From: Flavobacterium hydrophilum
GTDB taxonomy: Bacteria > Bacteroidota > Bacteroidia > Flavobacteriales > Flavobacteriaceae
Length of the DNA stretch: 64,000 bases
Assembly (NCBI RefSeq): GCF_003202405.1
Contig: NZ_QJHL01000008.1
Span: 62,001 to 126,000 of the forward strand
Reading direction: 5' to 3'
Below are positions 51,326 to 59,895 of this stretch, one piece after another. Made by a program: the position numbers and the translations under genes. The stretch's first letter is position 1. Each line of letters opens with the position of its first letter. The notes under the pieces are model-generated. The model saw only the letters and a list, made by a program, of their open reading frames with translations, searched no databases and had not been told where the DNA came from.

Positions 51326-53131
51326 ATGAAAAATAAATTAACCATTCTAATTTTCTTTTTTGCAGGATTTGCATGTATTGCACAATGGAAACCACAAGGA
51401 GATAAGATAAAAACAAAATGGGCAGAACAGGTCGATCCAAATCATACACTGACTGAATATCCACGACCTATAATGGAAAGGGAGCAGTGGAAAAATCTTA
51501 ATGGCTTATGGAATTATTCAATACAACCCGTTGGACAAGCAGCACCAAAAGGATATGACGGAAAAATACTCGTTCCTTTTGCAGTTGAATCAAGCCTTTC
51601 GGGAGTAATGAAATCTGTAGGCTCAGAGAAAGAGATTTGGTACGAAACTGACTTTACATTAAACAGTAATTGGAAAAATAAAGATATTTTATTGCATTTT
51701 GGAGCAGTTGACTGGAAGACAGAGGTTTGGTTGAATGATGTAAAAATTGGAACTCATACCGGAGGTTTTACACCATTCAGCTTTAATATTACACCGTTCC
51801 TTAATGGAAAATCACAAAAATTAGTGGTAAAAGTTTGGGATCCTACAAGTGACGGAACACAGCCAAGAGGTAAACAGGTTAAAAATCCGGAATCAATTTG
51901 GTACACACCTGTTAGCGGAATCTGGCAAACAGTCTGGTTAGAACCGGTAAGCAAAAAGTATATTAATAATTTAAGAACCACACCTGATGTTGATCGTAAT
52001 CTCATAAGTATTATACCCGAAGTTAAAGAAAGTAATGCAGGCGATATCATTGAAATTACAGTTTTTGATGGCATAAAAGCAATCGCTTCTGAAAAAGCAG
52101 TTGCAGGTCAATCTTTGGATATAGTACTTAATAATCCAAAATTATGGTCGCCTGATTCTCCTTTTTTATATGATATTAAGGTTAAATTGATTAGTTCAGG
52201 CAAAATCGTTGATGAGGTAAAAAGTTATTTTGCAATGCGTAAAATTTCTTCAAAAAGAGATGAAAATGGTATTGTTAGAATGCAGCTCAATAATAAAGAT
52301 TGTTTTCAGTTTGGACCACTTGATCAGGGCTGGTGGCCTGACGGATTATACACTGCTCCAACAGATGAAGCATTAAAATACGACATAATCAGAACTAAGG
52401 AATTAGGCTTTAACATGATTCGTAAACACGTAAAAATAGAACCGGCAAGATGGTACACGCATTGTGATAAAATGGGTGTTTTAGTATGGCAGGATATGCC
52501 AAACGGAGACGCAGGACCAATTTGGCAAATGCACAACTACTTTGATGGGAACGAATTAAAAAGAACTGCGCAATCTGAAGAAACATATAGAAAGGAATGG
52601 CGCGAAATCATGGATCATTTGTATTCTTATCCAAGTATTGTGGTTTGGGTGCCATTTAATGAAGCCTGGGGACAGTTTAAAACGGTTGAGATTACAGAAT
52701 GGACTAAAAACCATGATCCAAGCCGACTGGTTAATTCTTCAAGTGGAGGAAATCATTTTCAGACGGGAGATATGTTAGATATCCACCACTATCCAGGGCC
52801 TGAATTAAAATTGTATGATGCACGCCGAATCACGGTTTTGGGAGAATACGGTGGAATAGGTTTTCCGGTTACCGGACATTTGTGGCAAACCGATAAAAAT
52901 TGGGGTTACACTCAATTCAAGAATATTGATGAAACAACGGCTAAATATAAAGAATATGCTGATAAGCTAATTGCATTGGCAAAAGTTGGTTTTTCAGCTG
53001 CCGTATATACGCAGACAACTGATGTAGAAGGAGAAGTAAATGGTTTTATGACTTACGATCGTAAGGTTGATAAAATGAATTTTTCTGAAGTAAGCAAGAT
53101 AAACAAGGAGGTAATTAATTCTATTAAATAA
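51326..53131 (+). CDS. GH2-family glycoside hydrolase (exo-beta-glycosidase)
   Basis: A 601-residue secreted enzyme; signal peptide ends at FACIAQW. The N-terminal jelly-roll (GLWNYSIQPVGQAAPKGYDG to WKTEVWLNDVKIGTHTGGFTP), Ig-like middle domain and TIM barrel are in the usual order. The acid/base is in WVPFNEAWGQ (Glu446) and the nucleophile in VLGEYGGIGF (Glu507). Length is near that of beta-glucuronidases and short compared with LacZ. In an alpha-mannan/high-mannose locus, a beta-mannosidase attacking the core Man-beta-1,4-GlcNAc or other beta linkages is possible, but substrate cannot be read from sequence. Confidence 0.9.
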   Translation: MKNKLTILIFFFAGFACIAQWKPQGDKIKTKWAEQVDPNHTLTEYPRPIMEREQWKNLNGLWNYSIQPVGQAAPKGYDGKILVPFAVESSLSGVMKSVGSEKEIWYETDFTLNSNWKNKDILLHFGAVDWKTEVWLNDVKIGTHTGGFTPFSFNITPFLNGKSQKLVVKVWDPTSDGTQPRGKQVKNPESIWYTPVSGIWQTVWLEPVSKKYINNLRTTPDVDRNLISIIPEVKESNAGDIIEITVFDGIKAIASEKAVAGQSLDIVLNNPKLWSPDSPFLYDIKVKLISSGKIVDEVKSYFAMRKISSKRDENGIVRMQLNNKDCFQFGPLDQGWWPDGLYTAPTDEALKYDIIRTKELGFNMIRKHVKIEPARWYTHCDKMGVLVWQDMPNGDAGPIWQMHNYFDGNELKRTAQSEETYRKEWREIMDHLYSYPSIVVWVPFNEAWGQFKTVEITEWTKNHDPSRLVNSSSGGNHFQTGDMLDIHHYPGPELKLYDARRITVLGEYGGIGFPVTGHLWQTDKNWGYTQFKNIDETTAKYKEYADKLIALAKVGFSAAVYTQTTDVEGEVNGFMTYDRKVDKMNFSEVSKINKEVINSIK

Positions 53132-53139
53132 AATAAGTT

Positions 53140-55434
53140 TTGATAAAAAATAAATACACTTTTGCATTAGTATTTTTTGCCTTTGTTTCTGTTAAAGCAC
53201 AAAATGCAAAAATAATTATGCCACAGCAGCCTGTTGATTGGGTCAGTCCTTTAGTAGGAACTGATTCTGATTACGGCATTTCAAACGGAAATACGTATCC
53301 TGCAATTGCAATGCCGTGGGGAATGAATTTCTGGACTCCGCAAACGGCTAATATGGGTGATGGCTGGGCTTATACGTATAAGTCAAGCCGGATTAAAGGT
53401 TTCAAACAGACACACCAGCCTTCGCCATGGATGAATGATTATGGTCAGTTTTCAATCATGCCTGTTACTGGCGAATTAAAATTTAAGGAAGAAGACAGAC
53501 AAAGCTGGTTTTCGCATAAAGCCGAAACCGTTACGCCGTATTATTACAGCGTTTACCTGGCAGATCATAATGTAACAACAGAAATTACGCCAACAGAAAG
53601 AGCAGCGAGGTTCAGGTTTACATTTCCGGAAACTGATAAGGCCTACGTTGTTATTGATGCATTTGATAAAGGATCTTACGTAAAAATTATTCCGGCTGAA
53701 AGAAAAATTATTGGTTACACAACCAAAAACAGCGGTGGTGTTCCGGAAAATTTCAAAAACTATTTTGTCATTATTTTTGATAAAGATTTTGAGGTAAATT
53801 CAACTTTTAACGGAGCTATTTTAGGGAATGCTTTAGAAATGAAAGCAGATCATGCAGGAGCTGTAATTGGTTTTAAAACTAAAACAGGAGAAAAAGTAAA
53901 CGCTCAGGTTGCTTCTTCTTTTATTAGTTATGATCAGGCTGAGTTAAATTTAAAGGAAATCGGAAACAGTAATTTTGATCAGCTTAAAGAAAAAGGAAAA
54001 GCAGTCTGGAACAAAGAATTGAGCAGAATAAAAGTAGATGGCGGAACACCGGATCAAATAGGAACTTTTTATTCCTGTTTGTACAGATCGCTTCTTTTTC
54101 CAAGAAAGTTTTATGAATACGATCAAAACAAAAAAGTGGTGCATTACAGCCCGTATAACGGAAAGGTTTTGCCGGGTTATATGTTTGTTGATACTGGTTT
54201 CTGGGACACTTTTAGAGCTTTATATCCTTTTTTAAATTTGATGTATCCCGAACTGAATACACAAATGCAGGAAGGTCTTTCAAACGCATTCAATGAAAGT
54301 GGCTGGCTTCCAGAATGGTCCAGTCCGGGATTACGAGATATTATGGTCGGAAATAATTCGGCATCCATTGTATCCGAAGCATATTTAAAAAGCGGTAAAG
54401 TAAAAAACTACGATATCGAAAATCTTTACAAAGCACTATTGCATGGCGCTAACAATGCAGGTCCGTTGAGAGCTGTAGGACGTGCCGGAGTTGATTCTTA
54501 TAACGCTTTAGGATATGTTCCTCATGATGAAATTCAAGAAAGTGCAGCCAGAACATTAGAATATGCTTATGATGATTTTGCTATTTATCAATTGGCAAAA
54601 GCGTTGAATAAACCGCAGTCAGAAATTGATTTGTACAAAAAGAGAAGTTTAAATTACAAGAACCTTTTTGATCCAAAATACAATCTGATGCATCCTAAAA
54701 ATAAAGACGGCAAATTTATGGAGCCATTTGATCCTTTTCAATGGTTTAATGGTTTTACTGAGGGCAACAGCTGGCATTATTCGTGGTCCGTTTTTCATGA
54801 TGTACAAGGTTTAGTTGATTTAATGGGAGGGAAGCAGATATTTGTTTCGCAATTGGATAAAGTTTTTTCGTCACCTCCAGTTTTCGCTACGGGAAAATTT
54901 AATGGAGGAGTAATTCATGAAATGAGAGAAATGCAAATTGCAAACATGGGGCAATATGCACATGGAAATCAGCCAATTCAGCATATGATTTATCTTTATA
55001 ATTATGCAGGAGAGCCGTGGAAAGCACAATATTGGGTAAGAGAAACCATGAACAGAATGTACCACGCAACCCCTGATGGTTATTGCGGAGATGAAGATAA
55101 TGGACAGACTTCTGCCTGGTATGTTTTCTCTTCTTTAGGATTTTATCCTGTTACTCCGGCTTCTGATCAATATGTTGTAGGTGCCCCATTATTTAAAAAA
55201 GTGACTATTCAACTCGAAAATGGCAAAACCATAACCATAAATGCTGCTTCAAATAACAATGAGAATCGATATATTAAAGGAGTAAAACTGAACGGAAAAG
55301 TTTATTCGAAAAACTGGCTGAGCCATTCAGAACTAATGAAAGGAGCAACACTTGACTTCGATATGTCTGAAACTCCAAATACCAAAAGAGGAATAAACAA
55401 AGAAGATTTTCCATACTCATTATCCAATGAATAA
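53140..55434 (+). CDS. GH92 exo-alpha-mannosidase (first copy)
   Basis: A 764-residue calcium-dependent exo-alpha-mannosidase. The start is a TTG eight bases after the GH2 stop. It is preferred because it gives a complete signal peptide (KNKYTFALVFFAFVSVKAQN), while the next ATG (of MPQQPVDW) would remove it. GH92 blocks: YDGNTYPAIAMPWGMNFWTP-like start, VDTGFWDTFRALYPFLNLMYPE, GFTEGNSWHYSWSVFHDVQG (catalytic Glu region, about 540), YAHGNQPIQHMIYLYNYAGEP and YCGDEDNGQTSAWYVFSSLG. Trims side-chain mannoses (commonly alpha-1,2 or -1,3) in the periplasm. The second GH92 below is clearly different, so the two may split linkage types. Confidence 0.94.
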   Translation: MIKNKYTFALVFFAFVSVKAQNAKIIMPQQPVDWVSPLVGTDSDYGISNGNTYPAIAMPWGMNFWTPQTANMGDGWAYTYKSSRIKGFKQTHQPSPWMNDYGQFSIMPVTGELKFKEEDRQSWFSHKAETVTPYYYSVYLADHNVTTEITPTERAARFRFTFPETDKAYVVIDAFDKGSYVKIIPAERKIIGYTTKNSGGVPENFKNYFVIIFDKDFEVNSTFNGAILGNALEMKADHAGAVIGFKTKTGEKVNAQVASSFISYDQAELNLKEIGNSNFDQLKEKGKAVWNKELSRIKVDGGTPDQIGTFYSCLYRSLLFPRKFYEYDQNKKVVHYSPYNGKVLPGYMFVDTGFWDTFRALYPFLNLMYPELNTQMQEGLSNAFNESGWLPEWSSPGLRDIMVGNNSASIVSEAYLKSGKVKNYDIENLYKALLHGANNAGPLRAVGRAGVDSYNALGYVPHDEIQESAARTLEYAYDDFAIYQLAKALNKPQSEIDLYKKRSLNYKNLFDPKYNLMHPKNKDGKFMEPFDPFQWFNGFTEGNSWHYSWSVFHDVQGLVDLMGGKQIFVSQLDKVFSSPPVFATGKFNGGVIHEMREMQIANMGQYAHGNQPIQHMIYLYNYAGEPWKAQYWVRETMNRMYHATPDGYCGDEDNGQTSAWYVFSSLGFYPVTPASDQYVVGAPLFKKVTIQLENGKTITINAASNNNENRYIKGVKLNGKVYSKNWLSHSELMKGATLDFDMSETPNTKRGINKEDFPYSLSNE

Positions 55435-55475
55435 AAGAAAGTTCTTTTTTATACAATTTTAAAACTTACAAAAAA

Positions 55476-56906
55476 ATGCAAAGAAGAAAATTTATCCAAA
55501 ACGCTGCTTTATTTAGCAGTTTAGCCCTTATTGATCCTATGGAAATCATTGCCGGAACAAAGGCAATCAAAGATTTTCCGATTGTGAGAGTGCCAAAAGG
55601 CAAAAGAAATTTTGAAAGCGAATTTATTGAAAAAACAATTGTAGAGTTTCAAAAGAATGTAAAGGATAAAGAATTAGGATGGCTATTTAATAACTGTTTT
55701 CCTAACACTCTTGATACAACGGTGACTCACACTCAGAAAAATGGACGACCTGACACTTATGTTATTACAGGAGATATCGATGCTATGTGGCTAAGAGACA
55801 GTTCTGCGCAGGTTTGGCCCTATATGGCTTTTGCCGGTAAGGATTTAAAATTAAAAAATCTTATTGCAGGTGTTATAAACAGACAGACAGAATACATACT
55901 GAAAGATCCGTATGCAAATGCCTTTTATAACGATCCAAACAAAAAAGGGGAGTGGACGACAGATCATACAGATATGAAACCGGGTGTCCACGAAAGAAAA
56001 TATGAAATTGATTCCCTTTGCTACCCAATCAGGCTTGCTTATAATTATTGGAAGAACACAGGAGATGTTGCCCCATTTGATGAAAATTGGGTAAAAGCGA
56101 TCAAATCGACACTCAAAGTTTTCAGGGATCAACAACAAAAAGACGGTAAAAACCCATATACTTTTCAAAGAACAACACAGTTTGCCACTGACACAAGGCC
56201 ATTAAGAGGTGCTGGATATCCAGTAAAACCAGTTGGCCTTGTTTGTTCTGCTTTCAGACCAAGTGACGATGCAACTGTTTTTTCTTTCCTTATTCCGTCT
56301 AACTTTTTTATTGTAGCCAGTATGAATCAGGCTGCAGAAATGTTAGAGGCTATTAAAAAAGATACTGCGACTGCAAAAGAATTAAGAGATTTAGGAAATG
56401 AAGTAAACAAAGCTATTAAAGAACATGCAGTGGTTAAACATCCTAAATATGGTGACATTTTTGCATTTGAAGTAGATGGTTTTGGAGGTCATTTGCTTAT
56501 GGATGATTCGAATGTACCAAGTTTATTAAGTCTTCCATATTTAGATGCTATAGACGTAAATGATCCAACGTATCAGAATACCCGGAAATTCATCCTTTCA
56601 GAAGATAACCCGTTTTTCTTCAAAGGAAAAGCTGCCGAAGGAGTCGGAGGACCACATTGTGGGATGGATATGATCTGGCCAATGTCTCTTGTAATGAGGG
56701 CTTATACAACTTCTGACCAAAATGAAATAAAAGAATGTATCAGAATGCTTAAAGGATCACATGGTGATACTGGTTTTATGCACGAATCTTTCCATAAAGA
56801 TGATGCTAAAAACTTCACAAGATCCTGGTTTGCGTGGACAAATACTTTGTTCGGAGAATTGTTATGGGATACGTATAAAAAGAATCCAAAATTACTGGAA
56901 CTGTAA
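55476..56906 (+). CDS. GH125 exo-alpha-1,6-mannosidase with Tat-like signal
   Basis: A 476-residue enzyme. The N-terminus MQRRKFIQNAALFSSLALID has a twin-arginine motif followed by a mild hydrophobic stretch, so export folded by the Tat pathway is likely, unlike its Sec-exported neighbours. GH125 blocks: VITGDIDAMWLRDSSAQVWPYM (near 100), FQRTTQFATDTRPLRGAGYP, SAFRPSDDATVFSFLIPSNF and GPHCGMDMIWPMSLVMRAYT. Known members remove alpha-1,6-linked mannose from the non-reducing end, fitting the products of the GH76 enzyme after side chains are removed by GH92. Confidence 0.94.
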   Translation: MQRRKFIQNAALFSSLALIDPMEIIAGTKAIKDFPIVRVPKGKRNFESEFIEKTIVEFQKNVKDKELGWLFNNCFPNTLDTTVTHTQKNGRPDTYVITGDIDAMWLRDSSAQVWPYMAFAGKDLKLKNLIAGVINRQTEYILKDPYANAFYNDPNKKGEWTTDHTDMKPGVHERKYEIDSLCYPIRLAYNYWKNTGDVAPFDENWVKAIKSTLKVFRDQQQKDGKNPYTFQRTTQFATDTRPLRGAGYPVKPVGLVCSAFRPSDDATVFSFLIPSNFFIVASMNQAAEMLEAIKKDTATAKELRDLGNEVNKAIKEHAVVKHPKYGDIFAFEVDGFGGHLLMDDSNVPSLLSLPYLDAIDVNDPTYQNTRKFILSEDNPFFFKGKAAEGVGGPHCGMDMIWPMSLVMRAYTTSDQNEIKECIRMLKGSHGDTGFMHESFHKDDAKNFTRSWFAWTNTLFGELLWDTYKKNPKLLEL

Positions 56907-56936
56907 TAATTTACCGACTTTTTAAATTCTTATAAA

Positions 56937-59117
56937 ATGATAAAATTTCACAAGAATATTGTTCTTGCAGCCCTTTCTATGTCATTTTTTGGCTATAATG
57001 TGGCAGCACAGAAATCAGGCGGTGGTCTTTCAAAAGGGAAATATACAGCTTTGGTAAATCCGTTTATCGGAACAGCACCTTTGCTTGATACCAAAATAAT
57101 AGGATATACGCCTCCGGCAGATATGCGTGTTTGGGCAGGTTTGGTATTTCCGGGGTCATCAGTGCCTAATGCTATGGTGCAGTTAAGTCCTATGACAAAA
57201 TACAGATCGGGTGCAGGATACGAGTATGAAGACACCGATATTTTAGGGTTTACGCACACCAATAAAGGACATTGGAATTTGTGTCATATTCCGCTTTTGC
57301 CGGTTCCGGACGGAGCAGCTTTCCCATACAAATCATCTTTTAGTCACGATCAGGAAAAAGCAAGCCCTGCTTATTATGAAGTATATTTAAAAGAGTATAA
57401 TGTTCAGGTAAAGCTAACATCAACTTTACGTTGCGGTGTACATGAATATACTTTTAAAAACAATAAAGGCAGAAAAGTACTTTTTGATTTAGGAAGAGCG
57501 AATAACCGTGTAGATGACTGGCAGATTAAACAGGAAGGATCAAATGCAGTAAGTGGTTTTCAAAGAACCGGAGGCGAAAAAATATACTTTTATGCGACCT
57601 TAAGCAGTCCAATTGAAAAGCTAGACACCAAAGATCTTGCTAAAAGCGGTGGCTATACCTTAGTAAATATTAAAGATGGAGACACTAAACCGGTTACAGT
57701 AAAAATTGCCTTATCGTTTGTAAGTGTCGAAAATGCAACTGAAAATTTGAAAGCTGAAGTAGGAGAAAAAAGTCTGTCAAAAGTTTTTAATGAAGGAAGT
57801 ACGCTGTGGGAAAATCTTCTTTCTAAAATTCAGGTTAAAGGCGGTACTGAACAACAGAATGTTATGTTTTACAGTATGCTTTACAGATCGTTTTTATGGC
57901 CTGCCTTACGAAGCGATGTAAACGGTCAGTTTACGGATGATGCCGGAAAAGTACGTAAAGAAAATTACCATTATTATACACTTCCTTCATTGTGGGATGA
58001 TTATAGAAATAAATTGGTTTTATTGAGTATTTTTTCACCTGAAGTCACCGCTGATATTATTAGCTCTATGATTAACGAAGGAGAGATTAAAGGCTTTATG
58101 CCTACATTTTTCCATGGAGACCACGCAGCATCTTTTATTGCAGGTTCTTACATGCGTGGAATTAGAAATTATGATGTTAAAAAAGCCTATGAATTATTAT
58201 TGAATAATGCGTATAAAGAAGGTGGAACAAGACCTCATATCTCAGAATATATTGCAAAAGGGTATGTTCCTGAACAGGATATTAAGGATCCAAAAATAGA
58301 GACAAAAGGAAATGCAGGGGTTACTAAAACTTTGGAATATGCTTACGATGATCACGCACTTTCATTATTAGCTAAAGAGCTAAATGACACAGAACATTAT
58401 AACGATTTGGTTAAACGTTCTAAAAATTATGAAAACGTATTTGATGAATCGACTACTTTCATGAGAGGAAAACTTGAAGATGGAAAATGGGTTACGCCAT
58501 TTAACCCTGAATTTCCGTACTATGAGTACATGTACAGGGAAGCAAATGCATGGAACGTATCTTTTTATGTACCACACGATATGCCTGGATTGGTCAAGCT
58601 TTATGGAGGAGACAAACCTTTTGAAGCTAAACTGGATGAATTGTTTACAAAACCATGGAATCCAAATTATATTGCCTGGAATATTTCCGGATTTATAGGA
58701 CAGTATTGTCATGGAAATCAGCCGGCTCATGAAGCTCCGTTTTCGTATTATTTTGTAAACAAACCTGAAAAGTCGCAAAAGAGAATTGACGAGATATTAG
58801 CAACAATGTATGGGATTGGTCCTGAAAAACTTGCCCTGAGTGGTATGGATGATGCGGGTGAAATGTCTTCGTGGTATGTGTTTGGAGCACTTGGACTTTA
58901 CCCGTTATCGCCTGCCGATCCGGAATATATTGTAACAGTTCCAATTTTTAAGGAAGTGGTCTGGACAACACCTGCCGGAAAAAAAGTGACAATAAAAAAT
59001 CCTAATGAAAAAAGAGATTTAGAAGCCATTAAAGTAAATGGTTCTAAAATTGACGGTTACTTCATTCCGCATGATTTGTTTAAAAATGGCGGTGATATAC
59101 AAGTTATAACCAAATAA
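56937..59117 (+). CDS. GH92 exo-alpha-mannosidase (second copy)
   Basis: A 726-residue member of GH92; signal peptide ends at YNVAAQKS. Family blocks: LVNPFIGTAPL, GLVFPGSSVPNAMVQLSPMT, LGFTHTNKGHWNLCHIPLLP, LPSLWDDYRNKLVLLSIFSP, MPTFFHGDHAASFIAGSYMRG, YREANAWNVSFYVPHDMPG (catalytic Glu region, about 535), CHGNQPAHEAPFSYYFV and SGMDDAGEMSSWYVFGALG. It differs strongly from the first GH92, including AGE where the first has EDNGQ, which suggests another linkage or aglycone. Last gene of the plus-strand mannan operon, followed by a bidirectional terminator. Confidence 0.95.
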   Translation: MIKFHKNIVLAALSMSFFGYNVAAQKSGGGLSKGKYTALVNPFIGTAPLLDTKIIGYTPPADMRVWAGLVFPGSSVPNAMVQLSPMTKYRSGAGYEYEDTDILGFTHTNKGHWNLCHIPLLPVPDGAAFPYKSSFSHDQEKASPAYYEVYLKEYNVQVKLTSTLRCGVHEYTFKNNKGRKVLFDLGRANNRVDDWQIKQEGSNAVSGFQRTGGEKIYFYATLSSPIEKLDTKDLAKSGGYTLVNIKDGDTKPVTVKIALSFVSVENATENLKAEVGEKSLSKVFNEGSTLWENLLSKIQVKGGTEQQNVMFYSMLYRSFLWPALRSDVNGQFTDDAGKVRKENYHYYTLPSLWDDYRNKLVLLSIFSPEVTADIISSMINEGEIKGFMPTFFHGDHAASFIAGSYMRGIRNYDVKKAYELLLNNAYKEGGTRPHISEYIAKGYVPEQDIKDPKIETKGNAGVTKTLEYAYDDHALSLLAKELNDTEHYNDLVKRSKNYENVFDESTTFMRGKLEDGKWVTPFNPEFPYYEYMYREANAWNVSFYVPHDMPGLVKLYGGDKPFEAKLDELFTKPWNPNYIAWNISGFIGQYCHGNQPAHEAPFSYYFVNKPEKSQKRIDEILATMYGIGPEKLALSGMDDAGEMSSWYVFGALGLYPLSPADPEYIVTVPIFKEVVWTTPAGKKVTIKNPNEKRDLEAIKVNGSKIDGYFIPHDLFKNGGDIQVITK

Positions 59118-59136
59118 TAAAATTAAATAAAATGTA

Positions 59137-59176
59137 GAAGCCGTTTCAAAATATGTTTTGGAACGGCTTCTTTTTT
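59137..59176. terminator. Bidirectional terminator after the second GH92 gene
   Basis: GAAGCCGTTTCAAAA (59137-59151) pairs with TTTTGGAACGGCTTC (59156-59170) with one G-U pair and loop TATG, followed by six T residues. The minus-strand gene at 59202 converges on it. Confidence 0.9.
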
Positions 59177-59201
59177 GCATTTATAACGAATTAAAATCCG
59201 T

Positions 59202-59573
59202 TTACTCTTTATTTGAGTTTAAATCATTTTTATTTTCATCATTAGTACTATCGTCGTCTTTATTTGTGATATTTTCCTGCTTCTCTGATTGTGTTTTATT
59301 AGTTTCAAAATCATTTTCAGGGTGTTTAAGATCTTCAATAAATTCTTCCTGATATTGATATGGATCTTCATCTCTCGCATAATTATCATTGTCAACGAGT
59401 GTATTTTGATCTATATAATCAGGATCACTTTCTCCAAATTCGGTTTTATTTTCTTTATTAGCTGCCGGCTGAGAATGAGTTTCATTTTGAATATCACTAC
59501 CATCAACAAGTGTATTTTGATCAATAAAATCCGGATCTGTTTGGCCATATTCGTTGTTGTTTTGATTTTCCAT
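59202..59573 (-). CDS. Small acidic hydrophilic protein with internal repeat
   Basis: A 123-residue protein of unknown function. It has no signal peptide or membrane segment and is very rich in Asn, Asp, Glu and Lys, so it is probably disordered. The motif DPDFIDQNTLVD (13-24) returns as DPDYIDQNTLVD (50-61) and each copy is preceded by a G/E-rich turn, showing an internal duplication of about 37 residues. A C-terminal stretch of Asp/Asn/Lys is low in complexity. It has its own promoter (TAAATTTG on the minus strand, complement of 59630-59637) and sits as an insertion in the mannan regulon. A stress-related intrinsically disordered protein is possible, but I cannot name a family. Confidence 0.7.
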   Translation of the reverse strand: MENQNNNEYGQTDPDFIDQNTLVDGSDIQNETHSQPAANKENKTEFGESDPDYIDQNTLVDNDNYARDEDPYQYQEEFIEDLKHPENDFETNKTQSEKQENITNKDDDSTNDENKNDLNSNKE

Positions 59574-59629
59574 GATATTGTTGTTTTAGAATATTATTTG
59601 TTTTAGTCTCTTTTGACTTTACTATTTTA

Positions 59630-59637
59630 CAAATTTA
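59630..59637 (-). promoter_or_regulatory. -7 element of the small acidic protein gene
   Basis: The minus strand reads TAAATTTG, an exact TAnnTTTG match, about 57 bases before the ATG. No clear -33 element. Confidence 0.4.
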
Positions 59638-59820
59638 TTCTAAAGAATTGATGGAGGTATTACAGAAAAATAACTTATAGTTCCATAATTAATAGGAACT
59701 TATTCAAAGACAAATACTTTAAATAAAAAATATCTGGGATTTAACTTATAATTGAAATAATCATTTTATTTTTTAAATTAATGTAATTTATTTAGTAGTT
59801 GGATAGCGAAAAATTATATA

Positions 59821-59854
59821 TTTGTTACTTTACTAAATCGTTTTACTATATTCG
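59821..59854 (+). promoter_or_regulatory. Sugar transporter promoter with LacI-type operator
   Basis: ACTAAATCGTTTTACT (59832-59847) abuts the -7-like TATATTCG (59847-59854). TTTG at 59821-59824 may be the -33 element (22-base spacer). The operator differs from the perfect palindrome at two positions. Confidence 0.65.
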
Positions 59855-59895
59855 GATCCTTAGGAAAATAAAAACTACTAACTAACCACCTTATT

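Larger units (their letters stand above)
59574..59895. other. Divergent spacer between the small acidic gene and the sugar transporter
   Basis: Holds the minus-strand -7 element at 59630-59637 and the LacI-controlled plus-strand promoter at 59821-59854. The AT-rich DNA between them shows no gene. Confidence 0.65.

Noticed and set aside
58380..58778. 132-residue minus-strand frame inside the second GH92 gene
   Set aside because: Shadow frame. The plus strand encodes conserved GH92 blocks over the same stretch.
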